A stretch of 64,000 nucleotides of DNA, taken from Peribacillus loiseleuriae (GTDB lineage Bacteria > Bacillota > Bacilli > Bacillales > DSM-1321). Positions 53,711-63,128 of the stretch are shown here, piece by piece. Position 1 is the first letter of the stretch. Each line of letters starts with the position of its first letter. The notes below the pieces were generated by a model. The model searched no databases. It was given only the letters and a program-made list of their open reading frames with translations, and was not told the origin of the DNA. The stretch covers positions 505,726 through 569,725 of the forward strand of contig NZ_LFZW01000001.1 of the NCBI RefSeq assembly GCF_001183985.1. The letters are read 5' to 3'. A program made the translations under genes and the position numbers.

Positions 53711-56047
53711 GTGCGACAAGAAGTCGCATTCACACAGTGTAGCTTACGCTACTCATTTAGACACAAAGATGATCTCCATCCGAAACTGCATGCTTGGCAA
53801 CGGGCTTGTAGATTGCATGAGGAAATGAGGAAACAGAGGACAAGTGTATGGTCCGGAATACTGCTAGGAGAAGACATATATGGTGAACAAAAGTGAAGGT
53901 TTGTAAGCTTCGTCAGAACTAGCTCGAGATAATGCATAGTTTCGCTTGGGTATTGGTAAGAGGAAAAGTAGATTCATAAAGCTACTGTGCTGTGTCCCAC
54001 ATCTTGCCCGGAGTAAAGAACCCACCTAACCCTGTCGTATCTGTGGAATGTGGAACTTGGTAAGCCCTATGTCATCTGTATCAACAGTAGAGAGGTTGTA
54101 AAACCAATCGATGTGGCAGAGGGTATGGGATATTGGAGAAAGCAAAAGCCGTTACACCGAAAGGTAACAGGAAAACAGGAAGCTGTATAACTGGACGGAT
54201 ACTGTCGCCAACCTTGGCGCAAACCTATGACAGGCTCGAAAGAGAGCTGACTTCCAATAGGTCTTCAACACGAAAATAAATTTGTGGTTAATTTCTGACG
54301 AAAAGGAGCGTGCAGTTATGAATGCCTCGTATACCACTTGGAATTCAGTAAACTGGAATGAAATTCAAAAGTATGTGATGAAGTTACGACAAAGAATTTA
54401 TCGTGCCGAACAACTCAAACAACAAAGGAAAATACGAAAACTTCAACGACTACTCCTACGGAGTGAAGCGAACCTACTGTTGTCCATTCGAAAAGTGACA
54501 CAACAAAATAAAGGAAAACGCACCTCTGGCGTAGATGGTTACACAGCATTGCACGCTAGCAGGCGTAATGAATTATATCGACAACTAAAGCAACAGAATA
54601 TATTTCAACATCGCCCCAGACCGGCAAAACGAACCTATATTGCGAAGAAAAATGGAAAACTAAGACCACTTGGTATTCCGACTATTAAAGATAGAGTCTA
54701 TCAAAACATGGTTAAAAACGCGTTGGAACCTCAATGGGAAGCAAGATTCGAACCCTCCTCAATATGGGTTCCGTCCAAAGCGAAGCACCCACGATGCGAT
54801 TAGTAACATCTTTAACAAGATTAACACCAATAGTAAGAAAAAATGGATATTTGAAGGGGACTTCAAGAGTTGTTTTGATCATTTGAGTCATGAATGGATA
54901 GAGAAACAATCCTCTCAGTTTTCAGGAAAAGCACTCATTAAAAGATGGTTGAAGATGGGATATGTAGATCAACACGTGTTCTCCGAAACACAGGAAGGTA
55001 CTCCCCAGGGAAGTGTCGTATCTCCTCTATTAGCAAATATAGCACTTCACGGAATGGAAGAAGAACTTGATATTTTATATCGTAAAACATATAAATCCAA
55101 TGGAAGTTACGCTATCCATCCCAAATGCAAGATAGCTCTGGTTAAGTATGCAGATGATTTTGTTGTATTAACAGAAACTAAGGAACAAGCACAGTCCGTA
55201 TACGTAAGACTACAACCGTACCTTAGTAATAGAGGTCTCGAATTAAGCAATGAGAAAACTAAAATTACTCATATTGAAGATGGTTTTGCTTTTCTCGGAT
55301 TTTCAGTTCGACAGTATAAAACATGGCAAGGGAACAAGCTACTAATTAAACCGAGTAAAGAGAGCATTAAGAAAGCCAAAGAGAAGATACGAGATACATT
55401 CCGAATAATGAAGGGGCAACCAGTCCGGGAACTTATCAAAGTGTTAAATCCCATTATCAGAGGCTACGGACAATACTGGAAGCATGTGGTATCGAAGAAG
55501 TCTTTTGGTGTAATTGAAAACTATGTATTTCACAAAACTTGTAAATATTTGAGACAGCTTCATCCTAAAAAACCTTGGAAATGGATAAAGAAAAGATATT
55601 TTAGAAAACCAAACCATGGCGGAAATAACTCTTGGATTTTAACTTGCCCGATAACAAATATTCAACTCTTACACATGACTTGGATTAAAATAAAACGACA
55701 TGTGATGGTGTTATACAAAAACAGTCCAGATGATCCTGCCCTCAAAGAGTATTGGGAAAAACGAGACCGAAAGGTTTTCGATACAGAAAATACTTTGGAC
55801 AGAATCAAACTCGCAAGAAAGCAAGGATATCGTTGTGCATTATGCAGGCAACCTCTACAAAACGGTGAAAAGGTTATTGTAAGGATTTTAGAAGTTCCTA
55901 CAGGTGAAGTTACTAAGCTAGTACATACACCTTGCATTAAATAAAAGAGTTGTTTAGATAAAAAGAAGGCTTGAGCCGTATGACAGGAAACTGTCACGTA
56001 CGGTTCTTAGGGGAGTTAGGGGCAGTGATGCCCCTCGCTTACCCGAC
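53711..56047 (+). mobile_element. Group II intron 1 (2.3 kb)
   Basis: The 5' end is GTGCGACAAG at 53711. The 3' end carries domain V (GAGCCGTATGA...TACGGTTC, about 55973-56005) and domain VI, finishing ACCCGAC at 56047. The flanks TTTATG | TTAACTAGATTTG join into a sequence that occurs uninterrupted at 56855-56873, which fixes both boundaries. The encoded maturase is frameshifted. Confidence 0.88.
54318..55944 (+). pseudogene. ltrA: Frameshifted group II intron reverse transcriptase/maturase
   Basis: The first frame starts at ATG 54318 behind AAGGAG and runs MNASYTTWNSVNWNEIQKYV to RFEPSS near 54760. The second frame continues QYGFRPKRSTHDAIS, with the RT catalytic motif KYADDFVVL and the maturase (X) region. 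One extra base in the run CCCTCCTC (54753-54760) explains the break. The C terminus has CALCRQPLQNGEKVIV of the HNH endonuclease, but the expected HH is VR and the end is short. The protein is probably inactive unless recoding occurs. Confidence 0.88.
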
Positions 56048-56187
56048 TTAACTAGATTTGTATAGAGCATTCATTTGTTCCTTAGAAATCTTATTCAGCA
56101 AATGGTCCAATTTATGGAATAAACATGACGAGTCGAAGCCTAAAATATTAAATTAATGGGAATGGTTAACTAAACAAGAAGTAAAAA

Positions 56188-56230
56188 ATCCCGGGGGAAA
56201 TGACTAGAGCGAGTCATTTTCCTCGAGATT
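56188..56230 (+). terminator. Hairpin before the duplicated-domain gene
   Basis: GGAAATGACT and AGTCATTTTCC form the core of a long stem around AGAGCG, followed by a T-rich stretch. It isolates the next gene from read-through. Confidence 0.7.
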
Positions 56231-56273
56231 TTGGACATCCTTTTAATATGTAAATTAATTAGGAGGAAAGACG

Positions 56274-56744
56274 ATGACGAAAGAAAATGAACAACAACTG
56301 AAAGTTAAGGATTTTGAAGTTGAGCCAATACTTGTTGACCACCCACCAATACATAAGAGACACGCGTTCTCATTTACTGTTGAAGGAGATGAGTTTAAAG
56401 GTCATTTTCACGACGGTGAAATTCAGTGGATGCATCCAGAACCAAAACAAATGATCGGAGAGGAAAAAGCGGATGCAATCGAAAATAAAATCCACGAATT
56501 GTTGAGGCAATATGGGATTTCCAACCCGATTAAAGATATTGAAATAGAGCAAGTGTTTGAAGGTAAGCCACACGAACGCCACCAATTCATTCTTAAAGTG
56601 GATGGTGAAGAGTTCAAAGGATTTGTTCACGAGGGGGAAATCCAATGGTTTCAACCTCATCCAAAACAAAAGCTAAAAGATGAGCATGTTGAAGCAATTG
56701 AAACAGAGATTCATGAAAAAGTAGAGGGACCATATTTCCATTAA
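56274..56744 (+). CDS. Small protein of two tandem homologous domains
   Basis: A 156-residue protein that I do not recognise. Two copies of a unit of about 65 residues are clear: HAFSFTVEGDEFKGHFHDGE followed by IQWMHPEPKQ, and HQFILKVDGEEFKGFVHEGE followed by IQWFQPHPKQ, each ending in an amphipathic helix with HE. No signal peptide or Cys is present. AGGAGGAAAG precedes ATG. Internal duplication with conserved FKG.x.HxGEIQW suggests a small beta-fold that binds an unknown partner. Confidence 0.7.
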   Translation: MTKENEQQLKVKDFEVEPILVDHPPIHKRHAFSFTVEGDEFKGHFHDGEIQWMHPEPKQMIGEEKADAIENKIHELLRQYGISNPIKDIEIEQVFEGKPHERHQFILKVDGEEFKGFVHEGEIQWFQPHPKQKLKDEHVEAIETEIHEKVEGPYFH

Positions 56745-56784
56745 CCAATAAGGGATTATCAATTTTATTTTATTCAAGAAACGA

Positions 56785-56940
56785 GCGCTTTAATTGAAAA
56801 AGTAGTTAAAAGGATCTTCCAACAGAAGATCCTTATTTAGCACCTATAAGCAATTTTATGTTAACTAGATTTGTATAAAGTATTCCTGTTTTCCTTAGAA
56901 ACCTTGTTCAACTAAAGGGCCATATTGTTGAATAACATTC
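56785..56940. repeat. Intact terminator-associated repeat (intron landing site copy)
   Basis: Starts GCGCTTTAATTGAAAAAG and includes the terminator AAGGATCTTC/GAAGATCCTT (56810-56834), CACCTATAAGCAATTTTATG, then TTAACTAGATTTGTATAAAG and a TTCAACTAAAGG palindrome. Copies interrupted by introns lie at 58851-58906 plus 60760 onward, and at 53700-53710 plus 56048-56135. Confidence 0.8.
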
Positions 56941-57069
56941 TTAAAAGAACTTTACTAACATTTGTTGAAATATTTCCTTTAGCTTTTATATTTAAGTGGT
57001 GAGTTGTATTTATATAGTAAAATGTCATATGTAATTTAAGCGGTTTATGAAGAAATTTTAAAAATTATA

Positions 57070-57097
57070 TTGACAAAACAATTTTTAAGTGTAAAAT
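57070..57097 (+). promoter_or_regulatory. Promoter of the T-box-permease unit
   Basis: TTGACA (57070-57075) and TAAAAT (57092-57097) with a 16-base spacer, about 20 bases upstream of the T-box stem I. Confidence 0.75.
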
Positions 57098-57118
57098 GAA
57101 AAACAATTCAAAAATATT

Positions 57119-57405
57119 TGTATAGAACAAAGGCTATGAAAAGAAATAGTATCAATTATTTTTACGAACAGAAAGTTACCGGTTGATGAGAGGTGCATGT
57201 AAAACGATTGTGAATTCATCTTGGAGCTGTGTACCGAAAAGATCATATCTAAGTAGGCTACGCCGGTAAGCACCCGTAATCATGTGCGAGAGTATCGTCA
57301 AATGACTGTACTTCTTAAGGTAAGTAATGTGAATTGCTTATAAATTAAAGGTGGTAACACGAGTTGAATCGTCCTTTTGGTTAATCCAAAAGGGCGTTTT
57401 TTTTT
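57119..57405 (+). ncRNA. T-box riboswitch leader
   Basis: Stem I features are AGTA, the AG box CAGAAAG, the GNUG-like GGTTGATGAGAGG, then GGAGCTG. The linker is AGTAGGCTACGCCGG, the T-box motif AAAGGTGGTAACACGAG is at 57347-57363, and the terminator is CGTCCTTTTGG/CCAAAAGGGCG with nine Ts (57370-57405). After the conserved GAA in the specifier loop the codon reads AAG, suggesting tRNA-Lys; the T after TGG fits a discriminator A. The codon reading is from manual alignment and is tentative. Confidence 0.88.
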
Positions 57406-57458
57406 ATGTCTTTTACGCAAACAATTTGGAAATTTAAAGTTTTAAGGAGAAAGTAATT

Positions 57459-58829
57459 ATGAAACAAACGAAACAAGATGTTCAGCTTAAACGCGGTTTA
57501 AGTAACAGACATCTACAATTAATTGCCCTCGGTGGTTGTATTGGTGTTGGCTTATTTTACGGTTCTAGCTCAACGATTCAAATGGCCGGACCATCGATAT
57601 TATTAGCTTATTTAATTGGTGGATTAGTCATCTTTACGATTATGCGCGCTTTAGGTGAAATGGCAGTAGCGGAGCCAGCATCCGGTTCATTCAGTACGTA
57701 TGCCAACAAATATTTAGGGAACTTCGCAGGCTTCTTATCTGGCTGGACATATTGGTTCATGTGGATTGTTGTAGGAATGGCCGAGTTAACAGTTGTCGGT
57801 GTGTATATTAACTATTGGTTCCCAGATATTCCGCAATGGGTAACTGCACTCGTTGTACTTGTAGTGATGACGTTAGTGAACTTAGCAAATGTTAAAGCTT
57901 ATGGAGAATTTGAATTCTGGTTCGCTCTTATTAAAGTAGTTGCAATTATCGGTATGATTGTACTTGGCTTAGCCATTATTTTATTTGGTGTAGGCAATCA
58001 TGGTGAAGCAGTTGGTTTCAGTAATTTATGGTCTCACGGTGGCTTTATGCCAAACGGATTCCACGGTGTTTTAATGTCGCTTGTGTTAGTAATGTTCTCG
58101 TTCGGTGGTGTTGAATTAGTAGGCGTTTCAGCTGGTGAAGCGAAGGATCCTGGAAAATCAATTCCTTCTGCCATCAACAGTATTGTTTGGCGTATTTTAA
58201 TTTTCTATATTGGTGCATTAGGTGTCATGATGATTTTATCTCCATGGAATGAAGTTGGTTCAAATGGTAGCCCATTCGTTCAAGTTTTCGACCATGTCGG
58301 AATTCCTGGTGCAGCGCATATTATTAACTTCGTTGTATTAACAGCAGCAATGTCTGCATTCAACAGTGGATTATATGGTTCAGGACGTATGCTTTACAAC
58401 TTATCGTTACAAAACAACGGTCCTAAATATTTCAAAACGCTTAGTAAAAACGGTAGTCCACGTCGTGGGATTTTATTCTCATCAGCAATGTTACTAATTG
58501 CCGTTGTGTTAAACTACATCGTCCCTGAAAAAGTGTTCATTTATATTTCTGCTGTTGCAACAGTAGCAGTTATTACGAGCTGGATGATTATTCTGATTGT
58601 TCAATTGAAATTCAGAAAGTCTAAAACGAAGGAAGAAATTGACGGTCTAAAATTCAAAATTCCGTTATTCCCAATTACTACATATATTTCCATTGCATTC
58701 TTATTAATGGTTATTGTGTTAATGGCGTTTATTCCAGACATGCGTGTTGCACTGTATGTCGCACCGATTTGGTTTTTAATCTTGTTTGTTGGATACAAAG
58801 TAATCTTTAATTACAGGAACTATAGTTGA
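57459..58829 (+). CDS. Amino acid permease (APC superfamily, AroP/ProY/LysP type)
   Basis: A 456-residue transporter with 12 hydrophobic segments. The start LQLIALGGCIGVGLFYGSSS is the family's substrate-binding helix 1, followed by GEMAVAEPASGSFSTYANKY and FSFGGVELVGVSAGEAKDP. The pattern is closest to the AroP/ProY/YtnA-like branch, but the T-box leader may point to lysine, so the substrate is open. AAGGAGAAAG precedes ATG. Transcription is controlled by uncharged tRNA through the leader. A group II intron interrupts the terminator repeat after the gene. Confidence 0.9.
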   Translation: MKQTKQDVQLKRGLSNRHLQLIALGGCIGVGLFYGSSSTIQMAGPSILLAYLIGGLVIFTIMRALGEMAVAEPASGSFSTYANKYLGNFAGFLSGWTYWFMWIVVGMAELTVVGVYINYWFPDIPQWVTALVVLVVMTLVNLANVKAYGEFEFWFALIKVVAIIGMIVLGLAIILFGVGNHGEAVGFSNLWSHGGFMPNGFHGVLMSLVLVMFSFGGVELVGVSAGEAKDPGKSIPSAINSIVWRILIFYIGALGVMMILSPWNEVGSNGSPFVQVFDHVGIPGAAHIINFVVLTAAMSAFNSGLYGSGRMLYNLSLQNNGPKYFKTLSKNGSPRRGILFSSAMLLIAVVLNYIVPEKVFIYISAVATVAVITSWMIILIVQLKFRKSKTKEEIDGLKFKIPLFPITTYISIAFLLMVIVLMAFIPDMRVALYVAPIWFLILFVGYKVIFNYRNYS

Positions 58830-58850
58830 AAAACGATCTTCAACAATCGG

Positions 58851-58906
58851 GCGCTTTAATTGAAAAAGCAGTTAAAAGGATCTTCCAACAGAAGATCCTT
58901 TTTCAG
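58851..58906 (+). terminator. Terminator repeat interrupted by group II intron 2
   Basis: GCGCTTTAATTGAAAAAG then AAGGATCTTC (58876-58885) and GAAGATCCTT (58891-58900) with T5. It is almost identical to 56785-56834, but is followed by the intron at 58907. It ends transcription of the permease gene. Confidence 0.85.
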
Positions 58907-60759
58907 GTGTGCCAGGCATGGCAACTATCTAGGTGGTGAAAGTCCACTGTGGGGGTGCACATCGACCAACCACTAAGGAAGCGTAAGGTACTTATCGCGA
59001 GGTAAGGGCTGGAGGAAGCGTGGAATAAAATCTTGGCTCGACGAACAGAAATCTGATACTAAGGCTCTATAAAAGGATGAGACTCCTTGACAAGTCAAAG
59101 TCCAAAAGATGTGCGTAACTTTGTAGGGTAAATCAGGCGAGTAAAAGAGGAAAGATAGTTGTCTTACCCTGGAGGTCTTGCGGATGTACAGTAGTACAGT
59201 CGAAAAAGGTTAGTCGCAAGAAGTCAGCAGAAGCCATAGTAATGAGTAAAATCATGAAGGGCTGAACAATTTATAGTGTTTCAACGCCGCGAATGCGTAA
59301 GTGACGAACTCCGAATGTGTTAATGGTGAAAGTATGAGCGTATCTCAAAGGATAACCAAAATGGAGTTATCACTTACTACGTGAGAGGAAAGGAGAAACG
59401 AGTGTGAAACTTTTAGAACAAATTCTAAGTAATCAAAATATGAATGAAGCCTACTTACGTGTCTATAAAAATAAAGGTGCCAGTGGGGTTGATGGAGTTA
59501 CGGTCGACGAACTAAAGCAATATCTGAAAGAGCACGAAGACGAGCTGCGTCAGCGCATCAGAACAAGAAAATACCAACCACAAGCTGCCTTAAGAGTGGA
59601 AATTCCAAAAGAAAATGGCAAGATGCGCAAATTGGGAATACCAACAGTAGTGGATAGGGTAGTTCAACAAGCCATTCATCAAGTACTCAGTCCGATATTT
59701 GAAAAGCAGTTCAGCGAATTCAGTTACGGCTTTAGACAGAAAAGAAGTTGTGAGATGGCAATTATAAAAAGCTTGGAATTTCTGAATGATGGACACACTT
59801 GGGTTGTGGATATCGACCTTGAAAGATTTTTCGATACAGTCCAACACGATAAACTCATGCGAATCATTTCTAATACAATAGATGACGGAGATATCATTTC
59901 TCTAATAAGAAAATATCTTGTCAGTGGGGTTATGGTGAATGGGAAATATGAAGAAACACCAGTTGGAACTCCGCAAGGAGGAAACCTAAGCCCACTGTTA
60001 AGTAATATTATGTTGAACGAACTGGATAAGGAACTAGAAAGTCGAGGACTCCAATTCGTGAGATACGCTGATGACGCCCTCATCTTCGTGAAGAGTGAGA
60101 AAGCAGCGAATAGAGTGATGGATTCAATCGTGAGATTTATAGAAAAGAAATTAGGGTTGATAGTCCATACAGAAAAGAGTAAAATCTCCCGTCCAAAGGA
60201 TTTGAAATTCTTAGGATTTGGATTTTACTACGATTCTAAGAATGAGAAATATCAAGTAAAACCTCATCTCACATCCATACAAAAACTTCAAAGGAAGCTT
60301 CAAAAATTAACAAAGCGAAATTGGAGTGTTCCGTTGGACTACCGAATTTTAAAACTAAAACAAGTCATACTTGGGTGGGTTAACTACTTTAGAATCTCGA
60401 ATATGAAAAAAGCGATGACTGAGATAGATAAGAAACTTCGCTCCAGAATTAGAGTTATCATCTGGAAGCAATGGAAGGTAGCGAAGAAACAAATCAAATC
60501 GCTTGTTCAATTAGGGATTCCAGAGGAAGAGGCGAAAGGGTTAACTTTCTGTAGAAGAGGTTATCGGTACATTGGACTATCGAAAGTTATTCAAAGAGCA
60601 ATCTCAAACAAAAGATTAAAGCAGAGGGGGGTTCCCTCTGCTTTAGAACATTATCTAAAAATACACACTGTAATATAAATTGAACCGCCGTATACGGAAC
60701 CGTACGTACGGTGGTGTGAGAGGGGCGAAAATAGTTAAATTATTTTCCCTCTACTCGAT
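58907..60759 (+). mobile_element. Group II intron 2, complete (class C-like)
   Basis: 5' end GTGTGCCAGGCATGGCAACT at 58907. Domain V (GAACCGCCGTA...GTACGGTGGTGTG, 60680-60718) and domain VI end CTACTCGAT at 60759. Removing it joins TTTTTCAG to TACCTATAAG, matching TTATTTAGCACCTATAAG in the intact repeat. Insertion just after a terminator hairpin and a maturase without endonuclease domain fit bacterial class C introns. Confidence 0.9.
59404..60678 (+). CDS. ltrA: Group II intron reverse transcriptase/maturase
   Basis: A 424-residue intron-encoded protein. RT domains include GASGVDGVTVDEL (RT-0/1), SYGFRQKRSCEMAI, GTPQGGNLSPLLSNIMLNEL and the catalytic FVRYADDALIFV; the maturase region is LKQVILGWVNYFRISNM. 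There is no HNH endonuclease domain; the protein ends soon after the maturase, as in class C introns that target terminators through DNA structure. GTG 59404 follows AAAGGAG at a rather long spacing. The reading frame is complete. Confidence 0.93.
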   Translation: MKLLEQILSNQNMNEAYLRVYKNKGASGVDGVTVDELKQYLKEHEDELRQRIRTRKYQPQAALRVEIPKENGKMRKLGIPTVVDRVVQQAIHQVLSPIFEKQFSEFSYGFRQKRSCEMAIIKSLEFLNDGHTWVVDIDLERFFDTVQHDKLMRIISNTIDDGDIISLIRKYLVSGVMVNGKYEETPVGTPQGGNLSPLLSNIMLNELDKELESRGLQFVRYADDALIFVKSEKAANRVMDSIVRFIEKKLGLIVHTEKSKISRPKDLKFLGFGFYYDSKNEKYQVKPHLTSIQKLQRKLQKLTKRNWSVPLDYRILKLKQVILGWVNYFRISNMKKAMTEIDKKLRSRIRVIIWKQWKVAKKQIKSLVQLGIPEEEAKGLTFCRRGYRYIGLSKVIQRAISNKRLKQRGVPSALEHYLKIHTVI

Positions 60760-60864
60760 TACCTATAAGGGTGATTATGTAAACTCTTCTTGGGGTAGCG
60801 TCAGGAAAATGCAGATTTACAAGGTTAAACTAATTTCAACATTAAAAAGTGGATTCCTGTTGAT

Positions 60865-61125
60865 CTAGAAACGACTCGTTTGAAAATAATCAGGAAACGA
60901 AAGGATTAGCAATAATCCTATAATTGCAATCACAAAAAAACAAATCATGCCTATTATTTTTACTTTAATATTAACTTCAGCTTTCTTTTCTAATTTACTA
61001 ATGTAGTTAGTTACTAACACTAAACTAAGTAAAGGAATAGCTCCTAAAAAAGGTTTATCTACCAAAAATAAAACTACAACTAGTAAAATCACTGCAATTA
61101 ATATTTTATTTATTATCGTTTGAAT
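60865..61125 (-). CDS. Small membrane protein, paralog A, probable AUU start
   Basis: An 86-residue protein with about three hydrophobic segments, of unknown function. The first canonical start (GTG 61092) has no ribosome site, but a strong AGGAGGG lies seven bases before an in-frame ATT at 61125. From that codon the protein aligns without gaps to the small protein at 62021-62257 (shared positions include I1, I4, I5, I8, A11, G28, SL, YI and LEK-AEV). I therefore annotate ATT as the start. It is convergent with the intron 2 gene. Confidence 0.55.
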   Translation of the reverse strand: MQTIINKILIAVILLVVVLFLVDKPFLGAIPLLSLVLVTNYISKLEKKAEVNIKVKIIGMICFFVIAIIGLLLILSFPDYFQTSRF

Positions 61126-61416
61126 AGAAATCCCTCCTAATATTCTTTCTTTAACTCTTCTGCTCGTTAGTTTAAGTGTAGCACTTCACAGTCTCAATAG
61201 AGTAAAGCCTATTGAGACATAATCAAATAATCTTTAAATAAGACTTGTATCAAAATGCTTAGCGTTGTAAATTCGCATTTCCCTGCCGCTACCCCATTAA
61301 GCTAATGGGTGACATCAGTTCAAGAAGAAGCCCCCTTCTTCAACTAAAGGCAGGATTGTTGAACAAGGAAATGATAAAATGGAATTATATAGAAAAAATG
61401 GGGAGGTGTCCGATAA

Positions 61417-61929
61417 ATGAAAAAAGTCTTTGCAATTATTTTCCTTATTTTGCTAACTGGGTGTAATTCAAATAGTGCAGTAGAAAATTTAAAAGAGGAA
61501 TATCCCAAAACGGTAAAAGAAGTGGCTGAGAAACTACCTGGCAAAATTCAAGATGAGTTAGCAGCACCGACAGAATTACCTTTTGCTGTTGAAAATGTGG
61601 TTTTACGTTTCACGGCGAACCCTCCAGGAGACTCAAAAGGAGATATTTTCGATACTGAATTTATGTATGGCGGCGAAGGTGTAAATCTTCATATCACTAC
61701 TTATCACTATAAAAATACAACCTTTTCTTCTGATGATAAACAATTCAAGACAGTAAAATTAAAGAACGACATAAAGGCTCTTATAGAAGGCGATGACGAG
61801 AATACGAAAGAAATTCGTTGGAAAAAAGACGGACTTTATTATTCAATTATGCTTATTAAATCTCCAAAAAACGAGAAGAAATGCACGATCGAAGATCTTG
61901 TACAGATTGCCGATTCGATGGAATATTAA
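61417..61929 (+). CDS. Small secreted lipoprotein
   Basis: A 170-residue lipoprotein. The signal peptide ends at the lipobox LLTGC with Cys 16. The mature part has a hydrophilic linker (residues 17-50) and a beta-rich domain with the C-terminal IRWKKDGLYYSIMLIKSP followed by TIEDLVQIADSM, a pattern of Bacillus lipoproteins related to the DUF4367 group. GGGGAGGTG precedes ATG. It is anchored on the outer face of the membrane. Function unknown. The 290-bp gap upstream carries a GTCTCAATAG/CTATTGAGAC hairpin but no gene. Confidence 0.75.
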   Translation: MKKVFAIIFLILLTGCNSNSAVENLKEEYPKTVKEVAEKLPGKIQDELAAPTELPFAVENVVLRFTANPPGDSKGDIFDTEFMYGGEGVNLHITTYHYKNTTFSSDDKQFKTVKLKNDIKALIEGDDENTKEIRWKKDGLYYSIMLIKSPKNEKKCTIEDLVQIADSMEY

Positions 61930-62020
61930 ATGAGAATGTATTCAAGTAATGAGGAAAATAGTTTTATAAGTAATTTGTTTTATTGTGGTAATGTGTATGT
62001 GATTTCTAGGAGGAGTTATT

Positions 62021-62257
62021 ATCCATAAGATTATTAGTTATATAGCATTTGCAATTGTGACAGTTATTTCATTGGATTACCTAAAAGATAATTATATGTT
62101 TGGTATTATTCTTTTTTTTAGTCTATGGGTTATCTATGACTACATCAGAGTATTGGAAAAAAGGGCAGAAGTTGAAAATAAAAACAAAATAATAGGAATC
62201 ACTTGCTATTTCGTGGTTGGTTTGATCGCTTGGTTTATCATCTTCTTTTTAAGGTAG
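62021..62257 (+). CDS. Small membrane protein, paralog B, probable AUC start
   Basis: A 78-residue protein with two or three hydrophobic segments. GTG 62057 is the first usual start but has no ribosome site; AGGAGGAG lies six bases before an in-frame ATC at 62021, from which it aligns without gaps to the minus-strand paralog at 60865-61125. Conserved positions include LEKRAEV and KIIGI-C-FV. Both flank the lipoprotein gene, in opposite orientations. The function is unknown. It could be an immunity or accessory membrane protein; that is speculation. Confidence 0.5.
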   Translation: MHKIISYIAFAIVTVISLDYLKDNYMFGIILFFSLWVIYDYIRVLEKRAEVENKNKIIGITCYFVVGLIAWFIIFFLR

Positions 62258-62293
62258 TCTAATTAAGCTACGGATGCATTAATTCAACAGCGC

Positions 62294-62393
62294 GACCACC
62301 AAATTGGTGATCTTTTGAATGTACGAAAATAACTAATATCATACATTTGAAAAACCCATTCTTCAACTAACAAGGCCAATAGTTGAAGAATGG
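62294..62393. repeat. Modular palindromic repeat, copy 3
   Basis: GACCACCAAATTGGTGATC hairpin, TTGAATGTACGA with ATCATACATTTGAAA, then CATTCTTCAACTA with ATAGTTGAAGAATG. The order and spacing are as in the copies at 49244 and 49992. Confidence 0.65.
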
Positions 62394-62485
62394 TGCTATA
62401 ATATCTTTAATAAAAATGTGAGGGAATTATTAACAATAAAATCAAGTGTATTATTAGGGGGATTCCAGTTAAAGAAAGGGGATTT

Positions 62486-63085
62486 ATGAACGTAATTATT
62501 AGAAGATTATATATTGGATTATTGCTCGTAATTTTAGTGTTACCAACTGTTGGATGTGAACTATCTAAGAAAAAAGATGGAGAAGCAAGTAGCAAATCTC
62601 AATTTACTTTAGAAGTAAAAGATTTACAAAGTTTAAGCGATAAAACAATATTCTATACAAAATCAAGTGAGGTTATATCAAACTCAGGAATAAATAATAT
62701 ATTCTACAATATTCAAGAGTATTATAACTCTAATAAAAAGGAATATCATTATGTTTTAGCTCTCAAAAAACAATCCCTGTCAGACTATCAAAAAGAAATG
62801 GAAATTATTCCATACGATATAATTAAGTTTTCGGTAGGGGCAACACAAAATAAAGATACCAACTCATTTATCCACACTGTATCCTCGCCAGTATTTATTG
62901 AATTTGAAAAATCGTATGTAAAGGATGGTTCTTACTATTTGTTTAGTTCAAATAAATCAATAGATACCAAGGATTTTCAACTGGAAGGTATTTTTGTGAA
63001 CTCTGTACCGATAAAGGATAAAAAGGCGGGGGAAGAAACTTTTCGTTTTATTACAAATGTAAATGAAAGCCTAATTACTAATTAA
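62486..63085 (+). CDS. Small secreted lipoprotein
   Basis: A 199-residue lipoprotein with signal peptide and lipobox LPTVGC (Cys 24). The mature part is Lys/Ser-rich, has a Tyr-rich segment NNIFYNIQEYYNSNKKEYHY and a beta-rich C-terminal domain. No family is recognised. AAAGAAAGGGG lies well before ATG. The upstream frame stays open for about 20 codons behind a second GAGGGA, but the lipoprotein signal argues for ATG 62486. It is followed by an ORF-less group II intron. Confidence 0.7.
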   Translation: MNVIIRRLYIGLLLVILVLPTVGCELSKKKDGEASSKSQFTLEVKDLQSLSDKTIFYTKSSEVISNSGINNIFYNIQEYYNSNKKEYHYVLALKKQSLSDYQKEMEIIPYDIIKFSVGATQNKDTNSFIHTVSSPVFIEFEKSYVKDGSYYLFSSNKSIDTKDFQLEGIFVNSVPIKDKKAGEETFRFITNVNESLITN

Positions 63086-63128
63086 AATGGAATTTAAAAG
63101 ACTTTGATACTTCAACTAACCGGTGCTT

